From Ophiura sarsii (Eukaryota > Echinodermata > Ophiuroidea > Amphilepidida > Ophiuridae), in the NCBI GenBank assembly GCA_035610835.1, contig CM069447.1:77761982-77825981 (forward strand): DNA of 64,000 nt, read 5' to 3'. Under the pieces are notes generated by a model. It did not search any database, was not told the origin of the DNA, and saw only the letters and a program-made list of their open reading frames with translations. Below, one piece after another: positions 1 to 12,934 of this stretch. Every line of letters begins with the position of its first letter. Position 1 is the first letter of the stretch. The position numbers and the translations under genes are program-made.

Positions 1-1035
1 ACTGTCTTGCTAACAAATCTAGATATTGGACTTGGGTATACTTATTTTCCCCTCATTCCTCCCCTATTCGTAACACATACTGCATTCACTCAAGTCCTAA
101 AAGATGTTTTGATTTCAACGTTCAAATGTCATTGTTGTATCAAAGCACCGATAGTCATGCATTCAGTAACTATTGTATAAAAAAGTCAAATTGTTGAACT
201 TTTCAGAACAACACAATCATTGGAATATATAAGGTTACATGTCAGTGGAACATTTTAAAATATGATTCGATTATTAATAATAATTAGTCAGCGAATACGT
301 TATATATGGTGATATACACCTCTTCATTAACATGTAATATTTCAGGGGATATTTTGATATAAATAGAACACAGTCTTAGTTTTGCTTATCATATGTTCTC
401 ATGAAATATGTGTGATACATATACAAATTGAATGTAACATTGTCAACAGTCAAGACGTATAATTAGGAATCACTACTTTACTAAATTCAAGTTCCCAACA
501 AAAGAGGATATAATATTATATCATGGAGGGCTATTCTGAAAAACATGAACTAATTTCAGAATTCAAACAACTCAAAATATCCTCCACGCTTTAGTCCCAC
601 TCACCCCTGTTGATGGCTAACGTTGCTCACAATGTTCAAGAACTAGGTGAGTACCAAATATTCAATTTTAATGTGTCTGTGAAAAAACAGAATTTGAACA
701 AATGGAGGGCTTCCGTTCTTTGAGTATGGTCCAACTTTACAAATGCGCAATTACCATATGTCTCAGATGTAAGGATTTTAAATGATAAACACCATGTATC
801 ACATCGGAAAGTTATCCAATGTAATTTATTATCGTAACCAATCAAAATCCCATGTTAAATCATAATAAAATAACATTATTGGACGAACTGCATGCGTGTA
901 TTTTCAGTATTTGGTTCGAAATGTTACAGGCCCCTTATTATTTGTAGACTTCACATTAATATATTATAGTTGTCCTACGTCACCATGTTGTAAAGGGGAT
1001 GTATTAAATCCAACACCATTGACATATCTAAACCG

Positions 1036-1240
1036 TTAACGCAATTCGTTCCGTACAAGTAATAGTACACAGGAATGATTAACGCAATTCGTTCCGTACA
1101 AGTAATACTACACAGGAATGATTAACGCAATTCGTTCCGTACAAGTAATACTACACAGGAATGATTAACGCAATTCGTTCCGTACAAGTAATACTACGCA
1201 TGAATGATTAACGCAATTCGTTCCGTACACGTACACAGGA
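1036..1240. repeat. 43-bp minisatellite, ~4.7 copies
   Basis: Units start TTAACGCAATTCGTTCCGTA at 1036, 1079, 1122, 1165 and 1208. They are nearly identical; the last is shortened. Confidence 0.95.
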
Positions 1241-2582
1241 ATGATTATCTTAATACTTACCAAATAAATAAATCCAATCATAAAACTGATCATCGCGTTT
1301 ATAGATTCCTGATTAAACCGTCATGCTGTATTTAGACACTGTGTATTACACTCTTTTTGTATAGTTCAAGTGGGATACAAGATACCTTGTATTACTCTCT
1401 TTTCGAAAAAGACAGACCGATTTGAACTTGTTAAGTTGTGGTTTTTGCACAACACAATCGCCACCGTCAAGTCGCCATAGAAAATGGACGATTTATGAAT
1501 AAAATCGTCACCCGCACCCATTTCCACGGTCCATTGAATACGGAGTTGCCATTAAATCCGCCTGACGTAATGTTTCAATAGACCGACAGTTTAAGGTTGG
1601 CCTAGAAGAAATGAAAATGGCTGTAGCATAGATCACTGGGCAACTTTCTATCATATTTGCATGACTATATATGTATTATGTAGAAGGAATATCAAGTTCA
1701 CGGATTTAACCATGCATTAAATTTGGTGTTCAATACCTTATACATAGTAATACATGTATATGTAGTAATAGTAGAGTGTGTGTGTGGTGTTAGTGTGTAG
1801 CCATTGGCTCTAGCTGTCTTGTTAACTTATATGTGTGAGACGTACAATACCATGTGAGACTACTACCATTACTGTCACTAATTGATTGAATGTCACCATA
1901 TTATACAGATATAAATATTGTAATGAAGTTGAAGGTCAACAGTGTATGTTATAATGTAACTATCGCTATAGTAGATATTGTAATGTTACCGCCATTATTA
2001 TATATTGATATGATGTATTGAACTTCTGTGCAACCCTGCATAGATGGATCGTCACACATATTCCCGTAGTCATCTAGGTTCAGGAGGGAAGGGGCACAGA
2101 TTGCAGGTTTACGTATGAGTGGGTAATGAGAGTAGGCGTGATGGGGCAACGTCCACTAGATTAGGCCTTGCACAGGGGAAAATCGGGGCTCCGCTCTATC
2201 ATCTCATCTTGTGATACTTTTTTTCTGAGTGATATCGCTCAATAATATGAAGTACTAAGAAACTACAGAAATGGTCTGTGTGTGTATCGTCTGAAGTCTA
2301 GTAATGTAATGTTCGTCTTCTTCAAGTATTGTCTGTCCTGTCTTTACGTCTACAAGCATTGTATATATTATCGTATCGTCTACAAGGCTATAGTATCATC
2401 TGTCATGTCTGCAAGTCCTCCTGTAGAGTAAAAGTAACCCACAACATCCTAGTCACGTAAACCATATTACAGTGTTAAGTTAATACCCCGAGAACGTTCA
2501 CATAAAAATTAAGGATTCCAAATGTTTTAATTATTTTTAAAATATTCTAGATTTACCCCCTCCCTCCCTCCAATGACTATGC

Positions 2583-2731
2583 TTTATTTACATGTTTGTT
2601 GGTAGTTTACCGTTGATTATATCAAAAATGTTGATGAATAAACAAAGTTAAAGTACATTATTTACATGCTTGTTGGTAGTTTAATACCGTTGATATATCA
2701 ACAATGTTGATAAACAAAGTTAAAGTACATG
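2583..2731. repeat. Direct duplication, ~75 bp x 2
   Basis: Two adjacent copies each containing TTGTTGGTAGTTTA, then GTTGATAAACAAAGTTAAAG with small indels. Confidence 0.85.
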
Positions 2732-5700
2732 ATATAGGTAAAATGATTAAATTCAATCAAGATGGATTGATAAATTAGGTTGTGACCAAAATAAAGAAAC
2801 TATATAATAGATTCACATGCCTAGTCATTTAATATATTAATTTTTATCTTTCACACGGAGCTATTGTTATAATCTCATTATTTTAAGTCTCGCCCGGGCG
2901 TTCCCGATCGACACTCACCAATGAGTTTACATCAGCTGGTAAAAATGACAACAATTACAATATACCAGTGTTCTTAACTGTCACTGAATATACGTAAGTT
3001 TGCAAATTCATATAGGCACAAAAATCTATTCAGTTTTTCTTTCAAGACATGAAATCGGGCGGCGTAATGAACAAATGGGGGCCGCATTCAGATTACACGT
3101 ACATGCATACACATCCACACACTGACACAGTAAACTTGTTTATGATTTTCGTAGATCGCCACGAGCAATGACGAGGGCATGTTGACGTGATTTAGTAGGA
3201 CCAGCCCAAGGTGTCCTTTGAACTGTTACCAAGGATACTGGTATCCAATAACTTGCCGTAATACCACGTTAGGAGCTCTTACGTACTGAAATAACAATGT
3301 CTTTCGATTATCGTTTATCTCTGTCTATTTGTGTATACATATTCTTTGTATGCGATACAAATTATTTATAATTCTTAACCACTGTTTTCAATAGAACGAC
3401 GGCAATCGAATACAAATAATATACCATCAGCTCCATGAGGCGCGACTCATAAAATCTTATACAAACATTAGCATTGGTTGAACACTAGAATGGGCTTAGA
3501 TGTCCTATTGACTCGTCCAATTAGAAACGCTTATCTATGAATGTCTTGGAACAAATTATCCAAACACATGTTGATACAATCCTTTTTAATAGCCAAAACC
3601 GATAACAGCTTTAATATTTACGTTGTTACGTCCAATCTTAAACTTCGACAATGGTGCTCAGCAAACTGAATACTGAGAAATCGCGTCTCTAAAGTCTCGG
3701 CAAAAACCCCGGCAATATCTGGCAAAATCTGGTCTTGAGTCATTATCTTGCATCGTTCTTACATTCCCCGTGGCAACAGGTAGTATATATTACTTTTGTT
3801 TGTATTTGTACCGCTGTCATGAAGACCCTTCCCCTTCTAAAGCAGGCAGTGCTATCCCTGTAGAGGGCTGCCTGGACACTAACACAGCTGCCTCTTCTCT
3901 GTTGTTGCTCAGAAGATTCAACAAGGTTGTGACCATCTTGAGTGTGCATTGGATTTTTTAACAAGGAAATCAATACATTTTGCCAAAATGGCAGCCATTT
4001 TGGACGCCATCGTTGTTTTAGAGTGCACCTGAGTGTCTAGAAAGCTTTAAACCAGTATGATTGAGTTTATCATACCCTAAAACCTAGGAATATGCAAAAT
4101 TGGGACGGTGACCTTTCATTATGTATTACTGTAAAACAACATAAGTTCACTAGGAGATCCAATTCGCCAAATTAAATTGCTCCCAATTATATTATTTATG
4201 TAGTGGTTATATACAAGAAGATGATATACCAATTATAAGTGACATTAAATTGCCGCAAAAAATAACTAAATGCTAATTCGCAAGGTCTTTAAGGTTCCCC
4301 CACTACAAAGCAGTGTTAACTACATGCTACCCATACCCATTTGTTCGTATATAATCTAAACAAATGATTGTCGATCATTTCAAAGGTTTGGACTCACAGT
4401 AGTCAGAAGTGTAGCAAGGTACCAAAAAGTGGGGCGGCCATTTATGTTGAAAACTGTAAAGTTAATTGTGCTGGTACGATCTAAGCGGTGCGCCCCAAAC
4501 CCGGACAGTGGGTGTCCGAGGGGGGATGTGGCCCCTTCAGAAGTATAGAGAAAAATGTTCAATTTTCGAATTCATTTGGTGCGATCTGGTGTAGACTTTT
4601 GACCAAAATGTTATCGAAAAGCCACCTCTTCATTAATTTCCAATAAATATTTTGTTTTTTATCAATGCACGAAAGAAGTTGAGCATATATTTTTTGATTT
4701 AAGTATACCATAGACCTCTATGGGTATTTAAAACAAATTTAATTGACATATAACAAATTTCAGCGGCGCTACCAAAACAAATGCAACCTGAGTTTAAACC
4801 TTTTCACCACACTGAGTTAGCTATCGATGCTAAATATCTAGAATGATAAATTATAGGTAAATTTGCGCCAAAATTCCTTCGTCAAGTCCCGTATATTTTG
4901 AAAATGAAATCAAAAAAGTGTTGTTATAAATGAATTTTACAAAGAAAGTGATCTACACAATTGCATACATAACACGTGTCTGAGTCACTTAGTTACATGT
5001 ACATACATTCTTTTACACCAAATAAGATTGTTCATGAGATTATATTGAAAACTATTCTGTTTCTAATTTTGAAAGAAAATATTTTACTCCAATCATTTCT
5101 AATGATATTTTGTTTTCCCCCAATATTTTGTACAAGAGGTTTCATTTGAGTGAGAATTTAACTTTTTATAAATGACTTCAGTCTGAGCTGTGTAAAACTC
5201 TAATGTGGTTGACCTTATTCTTAATGTTATAAAATGTACAACTGTTTTACTATTTGTTTCAATTTTCTTTTAATGGCAAACATAAGCGTGTGTAGCTTAA
5301 ATATATGTGTTGGAAATTGTATATATCATTCTTGACAGTTCAGTCAAATGAATAAACCTGTCTTCAGTTGCAATGTCATGGAGATACATAATGCCAGCAT
5401 TAATCCATTTCGTATAATATAGCATTTATACCTACCATAGTTATTTTTGCATAGAATATCTTCATTTTGTCCAGCAGAACATACCATGCTCTCTGAACAT
5501 CTTTATACATTGATCGCAGATTGTAAGTCAACACTTTGTTTACTTCCTTACGCTTACAATTAAGTTTGAGTAACAAGAGTAGAGCCCACCCCAATTGGTT
5601 CGAGTAGATATATCACAAATATACGCACCTCAGCAATAATAAAAGCGATGTCCAATCTATTTACAAAAAGTGCAAGTATGTAATATATTTTTTTAAATAA

Positions 5701-5739
5701 TGATAAAATATTTTTTTCTTTCTTTTTCAATTTTCAATT

Positions 5740-7346
5740 CAAGGTTTAATAAACATATCATTATCGCAGCAAAATGCTGAATTACAACAATATTTACAAT
5801 ATGTAATATATAGAACAATAGAAACAATATATATTCATAGAAATAATAAGCATGCATTCAAAACAACCCAACCCCGATTGGAAACAAAACTATAATGTAT
5901 GATTTAGGAGTTTGACCATGTATGGAATTGAGCTACGAGCGTAACGCAGGGTACGTGTTTTAGGAACAGTTATTTTGTGAGCACTACGGAGAGTCATATT
6001 ATGCACTTGTTCATCTGTAGATTTTGGTAACCAACCACGTAATTCATTAGATTTTAAAAGGGATTTAGCAAAGTTTAAACAAAGTTGGTCTCTACGGTTC
6101 CTGAGTTCCGGAATAGCACATGTTATTAAGGCATCCTGATAGCCTATGTAGTTAAAACCTAAGATGATTCTACACGCCCTCTCTTCTGAATACGCTCCAA
6201 ATCATAGTGGAGATTTTTTTGTCAGACCAGGATGCCATACTGGTATAGCATACTCAAGAAGGGGGCGAACAAAACCAACATAGATTGTTACCAGGTCTTT
6301 AACACTTAGCCCATGCCGTTTTAGGATGTTAAGCATAAATAGCCGTCCACTTGCACGTTTCGTAATGTCACCAATGTGGGTGTTCCATTTCAGATCGTTA
6401 GCAATTGTTATGCCCAGAATCTTCACCGTGTCAGTGCAATGAAGGTTTTGATCATACAAACGGAGGGGGGGGGGGGGGGGGGGGGGAGTATCGGTGGATC
6501 CATCACAAAGGTGACATCCACAAACATGCATTTGGTCGGGTTTAAATTCATATGATTCTCTGTAGCCCATTGTTCAAAATTATCCAAATCATGTTGGATG
6601 GTGGAAATTTGTTTTCCAAACACATTTTCTACAATAGTTAAATCATCAACATATTTCAAAGCGAGTTTATTCGGCTCCTCCACCCTGGCAGCATCATTAG
6701 CTAAGGCCATAAAGATTGTTGGACCATTCAATGTGCCATGTGGGACTCCACCTGAGAGTTCACTCCATTCAGACAAAGTGTTATGGTATCTGACACACTG
6801 GACTCTGTTAGATAAGTAACTACATATCCAGGGTATAACCCCTGGTCTGGCTCCCATTTTGAGCAGCTTGGGGATCGCTATAGTATGGTCAACCCTGTCA
6901 AACGCTTTGCTGAAGTCAGTTATTATGATACGTGATATTGACTTTGGTTTGTCAGCATGTTTTAAGATGTTATCAACAAGTTTTACTAAATAGTGTGAGG
7001 TAGACCTTCCTTTGCGATTCCCAAACTGCCCATCATCTATCACAGAATCAATGTCATTAATCAACCAGTGTGTGATGAATGATTCAGCATCCTTTGCAAA
7101 ATGATCTGTCAATGAAACAGGACTAAGTTGATTCCATGTAGGTGGGATAGACTTAGGAATGGGGACCACAATTGCACGCCTCCATTGTGGGGGAACCAAA
7201 CCTTCTTGAAAGGATGCATTCAAGATGTCTGTCAGAGGTTTACTATAAATAGTTACAAACAACTTACATCGTTCATCACATATAATTAATGTCCTATGTC
7301 CAATGTATATGCCTAGAGTAATGCTTAGGTAATTAAGACACCACAA
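5740..7346 (-). mobile_element. CR1/Jockey-like LINE, reverse transcriptase remnant
   Basis: 5'-truncated non-LTR retrotransposon. Reading frames from 7346 down to the stop at 5890 give LVPPQWRRAIVVPIPKS, TDFSKAFDRVDHT, GGVPHGTLNGP and the catalytic box KYVDDLTIVE. After a poly-G run (6463-6487) that shifts the frame come KILGITIANDLKWNTHI and RPLLEYAIPVWHPGL. Another frame break then leads to the C-terminus CRIILGFNYIGYQDAL ... MVKLLNHTL. The A/T-rich tail at 5740-5890 looks like 3' UTR. Similarity fades above about 7260. No endonuclease domain remains. Confidence 0.85.
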
Positions 7347-7550
7347 CCTTCATTAATAACTCCAGCGTGTCATTCATTAAACAAATTTACAGGACTAAGG
7401 GTTGTGTAACGCTATATTAATTATACTGTTTGGTCAGAAATAATTTCACGAAAACTGTAATAATGGGTGTATCGATCTGTAATAATGTGGGTGTATCGAT
7501 ACGATAACCACAAACGGCCATTGAATAATACGACTGTATCATTACACTAA

Positions 7551-9815
7551 TAGTGGAATCGCTTAACGAAATTACGTTTACAGATCGGATACAAGCACCA
7601 AAGTTTGCACGAATCTTTATTAGGTCAAAACAATTGATTTTGGAAGGGGTGCTCATTTGGCAGATGATTGGAACCTAAAATGGCGGCTAAAAATTAAAAT
7701 GGCGTCCTTATAGTACACATTAGATGTTTAATTGCAGTCAACAATATTTGGTTAGTGTTAATAATGTACTAGTGTGATACAAATATAATACGAATGCACT
7801 AAATTGATCAAAATTACAATATGGCCGGCATAATTCAAAATGGCGGCCGCTTGATACCTATTGTATAAATCAATGATACATTTTATATAAAGAGTAACTC
7901 TTAACAAAAGGAATATTGTGGTCGATGTGTTTTAATTGATAGAAGATATTTGAAGATGGTAATTATCCAATATGGCCTGCAACGAAGATATACTATTGGT
8001 CGGTGATGTAAAACTTGCTTTAAAAACGCATTATTTTGTGCTGATATTTCTGGGGATATATGTGGTTCACCCACTTAATCATACGCAAAATAAATGCAAA
8101 CAGTTATCAATTAACTGGCTGGCAGTCATCAGGTCTAAAAATGTCTGCCTATTCTAATACAATGAGAACAATGATAGCATCCTTATTCTTGATTTTTCTC
8201 TATTTGGCACATCTACATTTACCGTATGCCAGTTCATTCATGATTTATAAGACCTGCGGGTGCATATTGAACAGTTCCATCTTTTATACGCATTTTGATG
8301 TATCTGATATCTTGGGGATAGTTAACCAAACCGGACTCCAAACACCGTGTGTCTGTTTCCAATTCAAAACTTCCTGGAGTAGGTACATGTTGTCTCGTCC
8401 GGTTACTTGTAGCCCATCTACCCATTTGATATATGTCCCGATTTGAATGTTGAAGAAGTTCATCCCGCAATAAAAATGAGCTTTGTTGGTATATAACACC
8501 ATATCGTCTGTTGTTTTCCTATATTGAATTTTCCAAAACATGTTAATACCTTTGTTGGAGGTAGTTTCGCAATAATATTACATCTGGCCTGTTACAACAA
8601 CAAAAAAGGTAACCCTCCCTTCGTCGTATGCTTTCCAAGCACATACGTCGTAAGTTTGTCCTTATAACCATTGGACGACCAATGAAGTCAAATCACAATT
8701 CGTAAAATGCGTGGAACATTTTTACAGGGCTTTGGACTTCTCCTCTTTACCCATACCGAACGCTATCCATATCTGTTGTATTTTGGAATGTGAAGTAAGA
8801 ATAAACTTTACCATAAGTTGTGCCTAACTGTAATCTGGAATTGCTTTACGAAGAAGTGACATAACCAGATTTTGAAGGAGCAAATAAATGCATACATTGA
8901 CTAATGGTATAATAAAAAATAGTTCGCCTTCAGTGCCATTTCTGTGTGCAGTCCACGAAGCATGATGTTAGTTCACTGTCGTTCTTAAATTAAAGTATCT
9001 GCCAAATTGTTTGGGTATGTTTTTGTCATTACCGCAACAGACGGAACTTTAAGAGCAACTGTTCATTCGCATAGTTGTCTGGTAGATTGAGCTATTTTCG
9101 TCACTGTTTTCCTGTGTGGATGTTCGAAGTAGTGGCCTCCTGTTGCTAAATTTAGTCTTGGTTGGAAATTAGAAACCCATATACGACTGTTATTCCGTTA
9201 GGGCCTGTTTAATACTCCAAAATATTCCCATGGAGCAGCTCGTCTAGTAATGACTTTGAGCTAGCAGGTAACGAATCATAATAATTATCATATTTATGGG
9301 TTGAGAATACAAAGTTTCACACCGTATTTCAAAACACATTTCATCAAATCATTAGTGTTATTTATTGCAGCGGCCATTTTGGATAGCGACCATATTTTAA
9401 TCTTGTGGTTGTATGTTACATAGCCTTAATATCTAGTATATATAAACATAAAATAAACGTAAGACATACAGTACCTTATTATTTTGGAACTTTACGTATA
9501 AAATCGTTGTATCAATATAGCCGCCATGTTGGATTCAAATATTAACTTTTGATAACCAACAAAGCGTATCAATATAAAATAATTATTCTGATATAATACA
9601 TCCTTCAAGTATTTAGACTGTGATTTATAACATTTTATTGTCTTTTGCAACACGTCATTTTATGGGAGTAGCCATCTTGGATTATGATGATTTCTGACAT
9701 GAGCACCCCTTCTAGATTTACGTGTCATAACCTAAAGAAGAATATATCATCATGGTTTGCTTGTATCCGAGAAGTAAACGTAATGGCCAAAATTGCCCTT
9801 AAGCGATTCCACTAT
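7551..9815. repeat. Inverted repeat pair (~125 bp) bounding 2.27 kb
   Basis: Left arm 7551-7675 and right arm 9690-9815 are diverged reverse complements with small indels. Shared blocks include TAGTGGAATCGCTTAA, ATTACGTTTA, TCGGATACAAGCA and AAGGGGTGCTCAT. This could be a decayed TIR transposon just upstream of the GPCR. Several AAAATGGCGGC motifs lie just inside both arms. No transposase was found between the arms. Confidence 0.5.
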
Positions 9816-10251
9816 AATGACGCACGATGTGATTAATAGGAATACAGCATTGCTGTCAGTTTCATTGTATGTGCAACATCCCTACGTACACCAGAATTAC
9901 TCTCTTAAGATTCTGTTGGTATATAAAGTACAGCAGGAACATGGGTAATTCAACAGTGGGGACGAATGCTCGAACTGACAATGCAGAGTTTTTCGCCAAG
10001 ACATGGGGTCCGTATCTTCCTATTATGCTCGTGAATATAATTAGCTGCATCAGTAACCTATTTGTTGTGATAGCTGTGGTCAAGTTTCGTAATTTACGGA
10101 TCATCCCAAATTACTACATAGCCTCGGTGGCAATAACTGATTTCTTGGTTTCGCTCAGCAGCTTGTCATTTGGACTAAACGTGGACGTCAATAATGGCGA
10201 CTGGTACCTCGGGGAAGGCCTTTGCAAGGCATGGGTTGTACTTGATGTTAT

Positions 10252-12934
10252 CAGGCGCCTGACACTGTATTGTTCGAATCGCCGAAAGCATAGACGGTCA
10301 TGAATATACAATGAATAATCATATCAATGAATATACGTCATTTGTGAAGTCGAAAATGAAAAGTACCAGACCATAGTGGACACGAACGGCCGTAATCTTT
10401 GAATCTACGTTGATTTCAATGTTATGTCGGAGTGTTTTACCTAATTTCTTACTGACACGACCTGATTGATAATCAAACGGTCCCCGAACGATGCCCTGGC
10501 GCTGTTGAAGTCAGAAATATCATCGTTCCCTACAGTCCGAGCGTTCCCACATCGAATTTCACCTAGAATATTCGTCACACGAACCTATGTTCGCCATCGT
10601 CTGAATATCGAAAAGGCCCTCTGGAGAGTCAAGGGGACAACATTTTTTTTTCTACGCATGCGTCCGATCGCTTTGGATTTGTCCACTAAAATTGTGGACA
10701 AATGCCTAATGAGTATGTGATGCATGGCAAGTGACACAACTTCTTGTAATGCGCTAATCAACCGTAGATCTAACCCCTGGGCTCCGGCCAGTTTGGGGTG
10801 GAAAAGCCCAATCAGGAAAAGTTCACGGAAAAGATTCAGGCGTTGACGGTTCAATGGTATATCACAGATAGGCAAAGTGGGTATATCCAGTGACAGTTGT
10901 ATATCCCTTGGTATATAATATTTAACTTTGACTAAAGCAGCCGACAATGCATTGATTGATGATAACAGCCAGAAGTGGTTTGATGTGATAATAATGCCGC
11001 TATGAGGATCGATCCGTGTAGCGAGGGGCCACGCCGAACTATGATCGAGAGTGACCAATAACGCGCCGCAATGCGGACCACTGGCGCGCGGCGGGCCGGC
11101 ACAATCAACATGCGCGAATCAGTGGCGTAGCCAGCTTTAAACAGGGCCATAGGGAGGGGGGAGGAGTGGACTTATCAGACAGTAAAAAGTCCGAGTTGTA
11201 TACCGACGAAAGGCATGATGTACAGTCAATAAAACTATACGGTAGTGCCCACATGTTGTGGCGAATATAGGGCCTACACTTACTTGCAACAGAGTGACGG
11301 TGGAATCCGGGGGCCGACTATACGACCGTAACAGAGCGACAGTAGAATCCGGTGTTTAATTTTTTTTAAAGTTGAGTGTATTGTTAATATAGTCCCGGTT
11401 CTGAGCACTTCTCTAGCCCGCCCGGCCTGTGGGCCTAAATGAGACACCGTGCACTTTGCACCGTGCATATGCTATAACCATCTAATGATTGGAAGCGTAG
11501 CAGCATAAAGTATTATGAGAAAATGTGTACATATCTCCTAAGATTCTGGAGATATGGAGTCTACCATCGGACCGGGCTTTCAGTTGACCTACGCATATGA
11601 GCATCGTCGAAGCGAGAATGTCCCCTGTAACCTTTTTCAAGATCTTTGGCACTGAAATTAAAATTTTGGTTCATTATAGAGGGAATCCACTTTACTCATA
11701 CGTGCCCGTAATCACCCTTCAAAGGTACAAGACTTGATCGCGTCTATCAATAGTTGTCTGATTGCCTTTCTACATACGGTATTTCGACATGAATATTGCG
11801 TCTCCCAATTCGTTTATTAAAGCTAGCAAAATTTGGTACAAGAACTAACTTTCTTGAAATGAAGTTGTACCAAAGATTGTCTAGAAATTTATCGGTTGTA
11901 CAGATTAAAAAAAAAAGGTAATCATGGTAGATTTAACATTGGTATAAACGGTCTCCTTTCTCATGTTGTACGATTGGCTATGGCCTGTTTTGGAAATGTG
12001 TTTGTTTTGTGTATCCAAATAGCTTACAGTTGTAGGCCTATATTAGCCTAGCTATAACAAGCTATAAAAATGACATCTCTGAATGTATTTTAAACAAAGT
12101 GTGCAAAGGAGAAATGGTTGGGCACACTGGTAAAATGGTTTTACAACAAGTGTTGCTATCATTATCAAAGTGAACTCAACTTCAATCACTTATTTATCGA
12201 GCAATAATATATTGTTTTACGCATTTTAATTTGTTTAGATTATGAAGTTAAATAAATCCAGAGATAAATGATAGATAGAAAAATAGATTAAAAAAAGAAT
12301 AGAAAAAAAACTATAAAAGCATTGGCGGCCTTTATAAATTATAAAATAAAAATAGAAAAAAACAACGAATACACGGAGATTCGAACCCGTGATTGCCGAT
12401 TGCAAACGATATGGCCAACGTATGCACGCCACAGAGATCGACGAGTGTAATTGTGTCAGTTTTATTATTTAACCATTGATTCTTTTATTTATAACGAACG
12501 GATTTTTATCGTGCCATTTTTGACATTTTAAACCATATTTATATGTTACTCTCGCACAAAATGTGTTTGTAATGTGATTATACTCCTTATTTTGGAAAGA
12601 ATGGTAAAAACGTTGACATTTCGAACACAATAAATGGCATCTTGTATACCGTTTATACGGTCGCTCGACTGAACGTTGTGTGACCTGTTGCATTGCATTA
12701 TTCATGTTACGATCTGTTTATGTATGCTTTTGTTATACTTCTCAATCGCTCATCGCCAACTCTGTACAAGAAACTTCATGCGCTGTCCCAACGCTGTCGA
12801 TAGAGAACAATAGAAAAGTCCCCTCGACTCTTCGAGGCGACCTTTGACTGGGTTCACGGGGTTAATCATATTAATGAGCAAATATGCAAATGAGCTAAGT
12901 GTCCTCTCCTATTATATATTCTCCTTGATGTTAT
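10252..12934. mobile_element. 2.67-kb insertion in the GPCR, 11-bp target duplication
   Basis: The 11-mer CTTGATGTTAT occurs at 10241-10251 and 12924-12934, in the same codon register of the receptor on both sides. Removing one copy plus 10252-12923 restores a perfect TM3 signature. The left end begins with a palindrome, TCAGGCGCCTGA. The right 1.2 kb (about 11709-12930) has a second copy at about 60914-62168. No transposase or RT was seen inside. The right ends of the two copies agree up to CTCCTTGA, so the true duplication may be only 6 bp (TGTTAT). Family unknown; it is non-autonomous and may carry a tRNA-derived module. Confidence 0.75.
12365..12440 (-). repeat. tRNA-derived (SINE-like) segment in the GPCR insertion
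   Basis: On the minus strand a degenerate A box (TGGCGTGCATACG) is followed 35-40 nt later by a B box (GGGTTCGAATCT) inside a potential T-arm stem (CACGG/CCGTG). This resembles the pol III promoter of tRNA-derived SINEs. A full cloverleaf does not form, so I do not call a tRNA gene. The same block recurs at about 61590-61660. Confidence 0.5.

Larger units (their letters stand above)
1..5739. other. No gene recognised apart from repeats
   Basis: Only short open frames without family features or convincing splice context. It contains the two repeats listed separately and is otherwise AT-rich unique-looking sequence. Confidence 0.6.

Noticed and set aside
8284..8541. Possible exon on the minus strand
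   Set aside because: No family recognised, no matching splice-phase partner, and overlapping open frames on both strands.
12371..12432. tRNA gene on the minus strand
   Set aside because: A and B boxes are visible but no full cloverleaf or good acceptor stem forms; it lies in a repeat with another copy at 61.6 kb, so SINE-like.
10252..12923. Intron of the GPCR
   Set aside because: No AG acceptor at the right edge; the exact 11-bp repeat in coding register points to an insertion.
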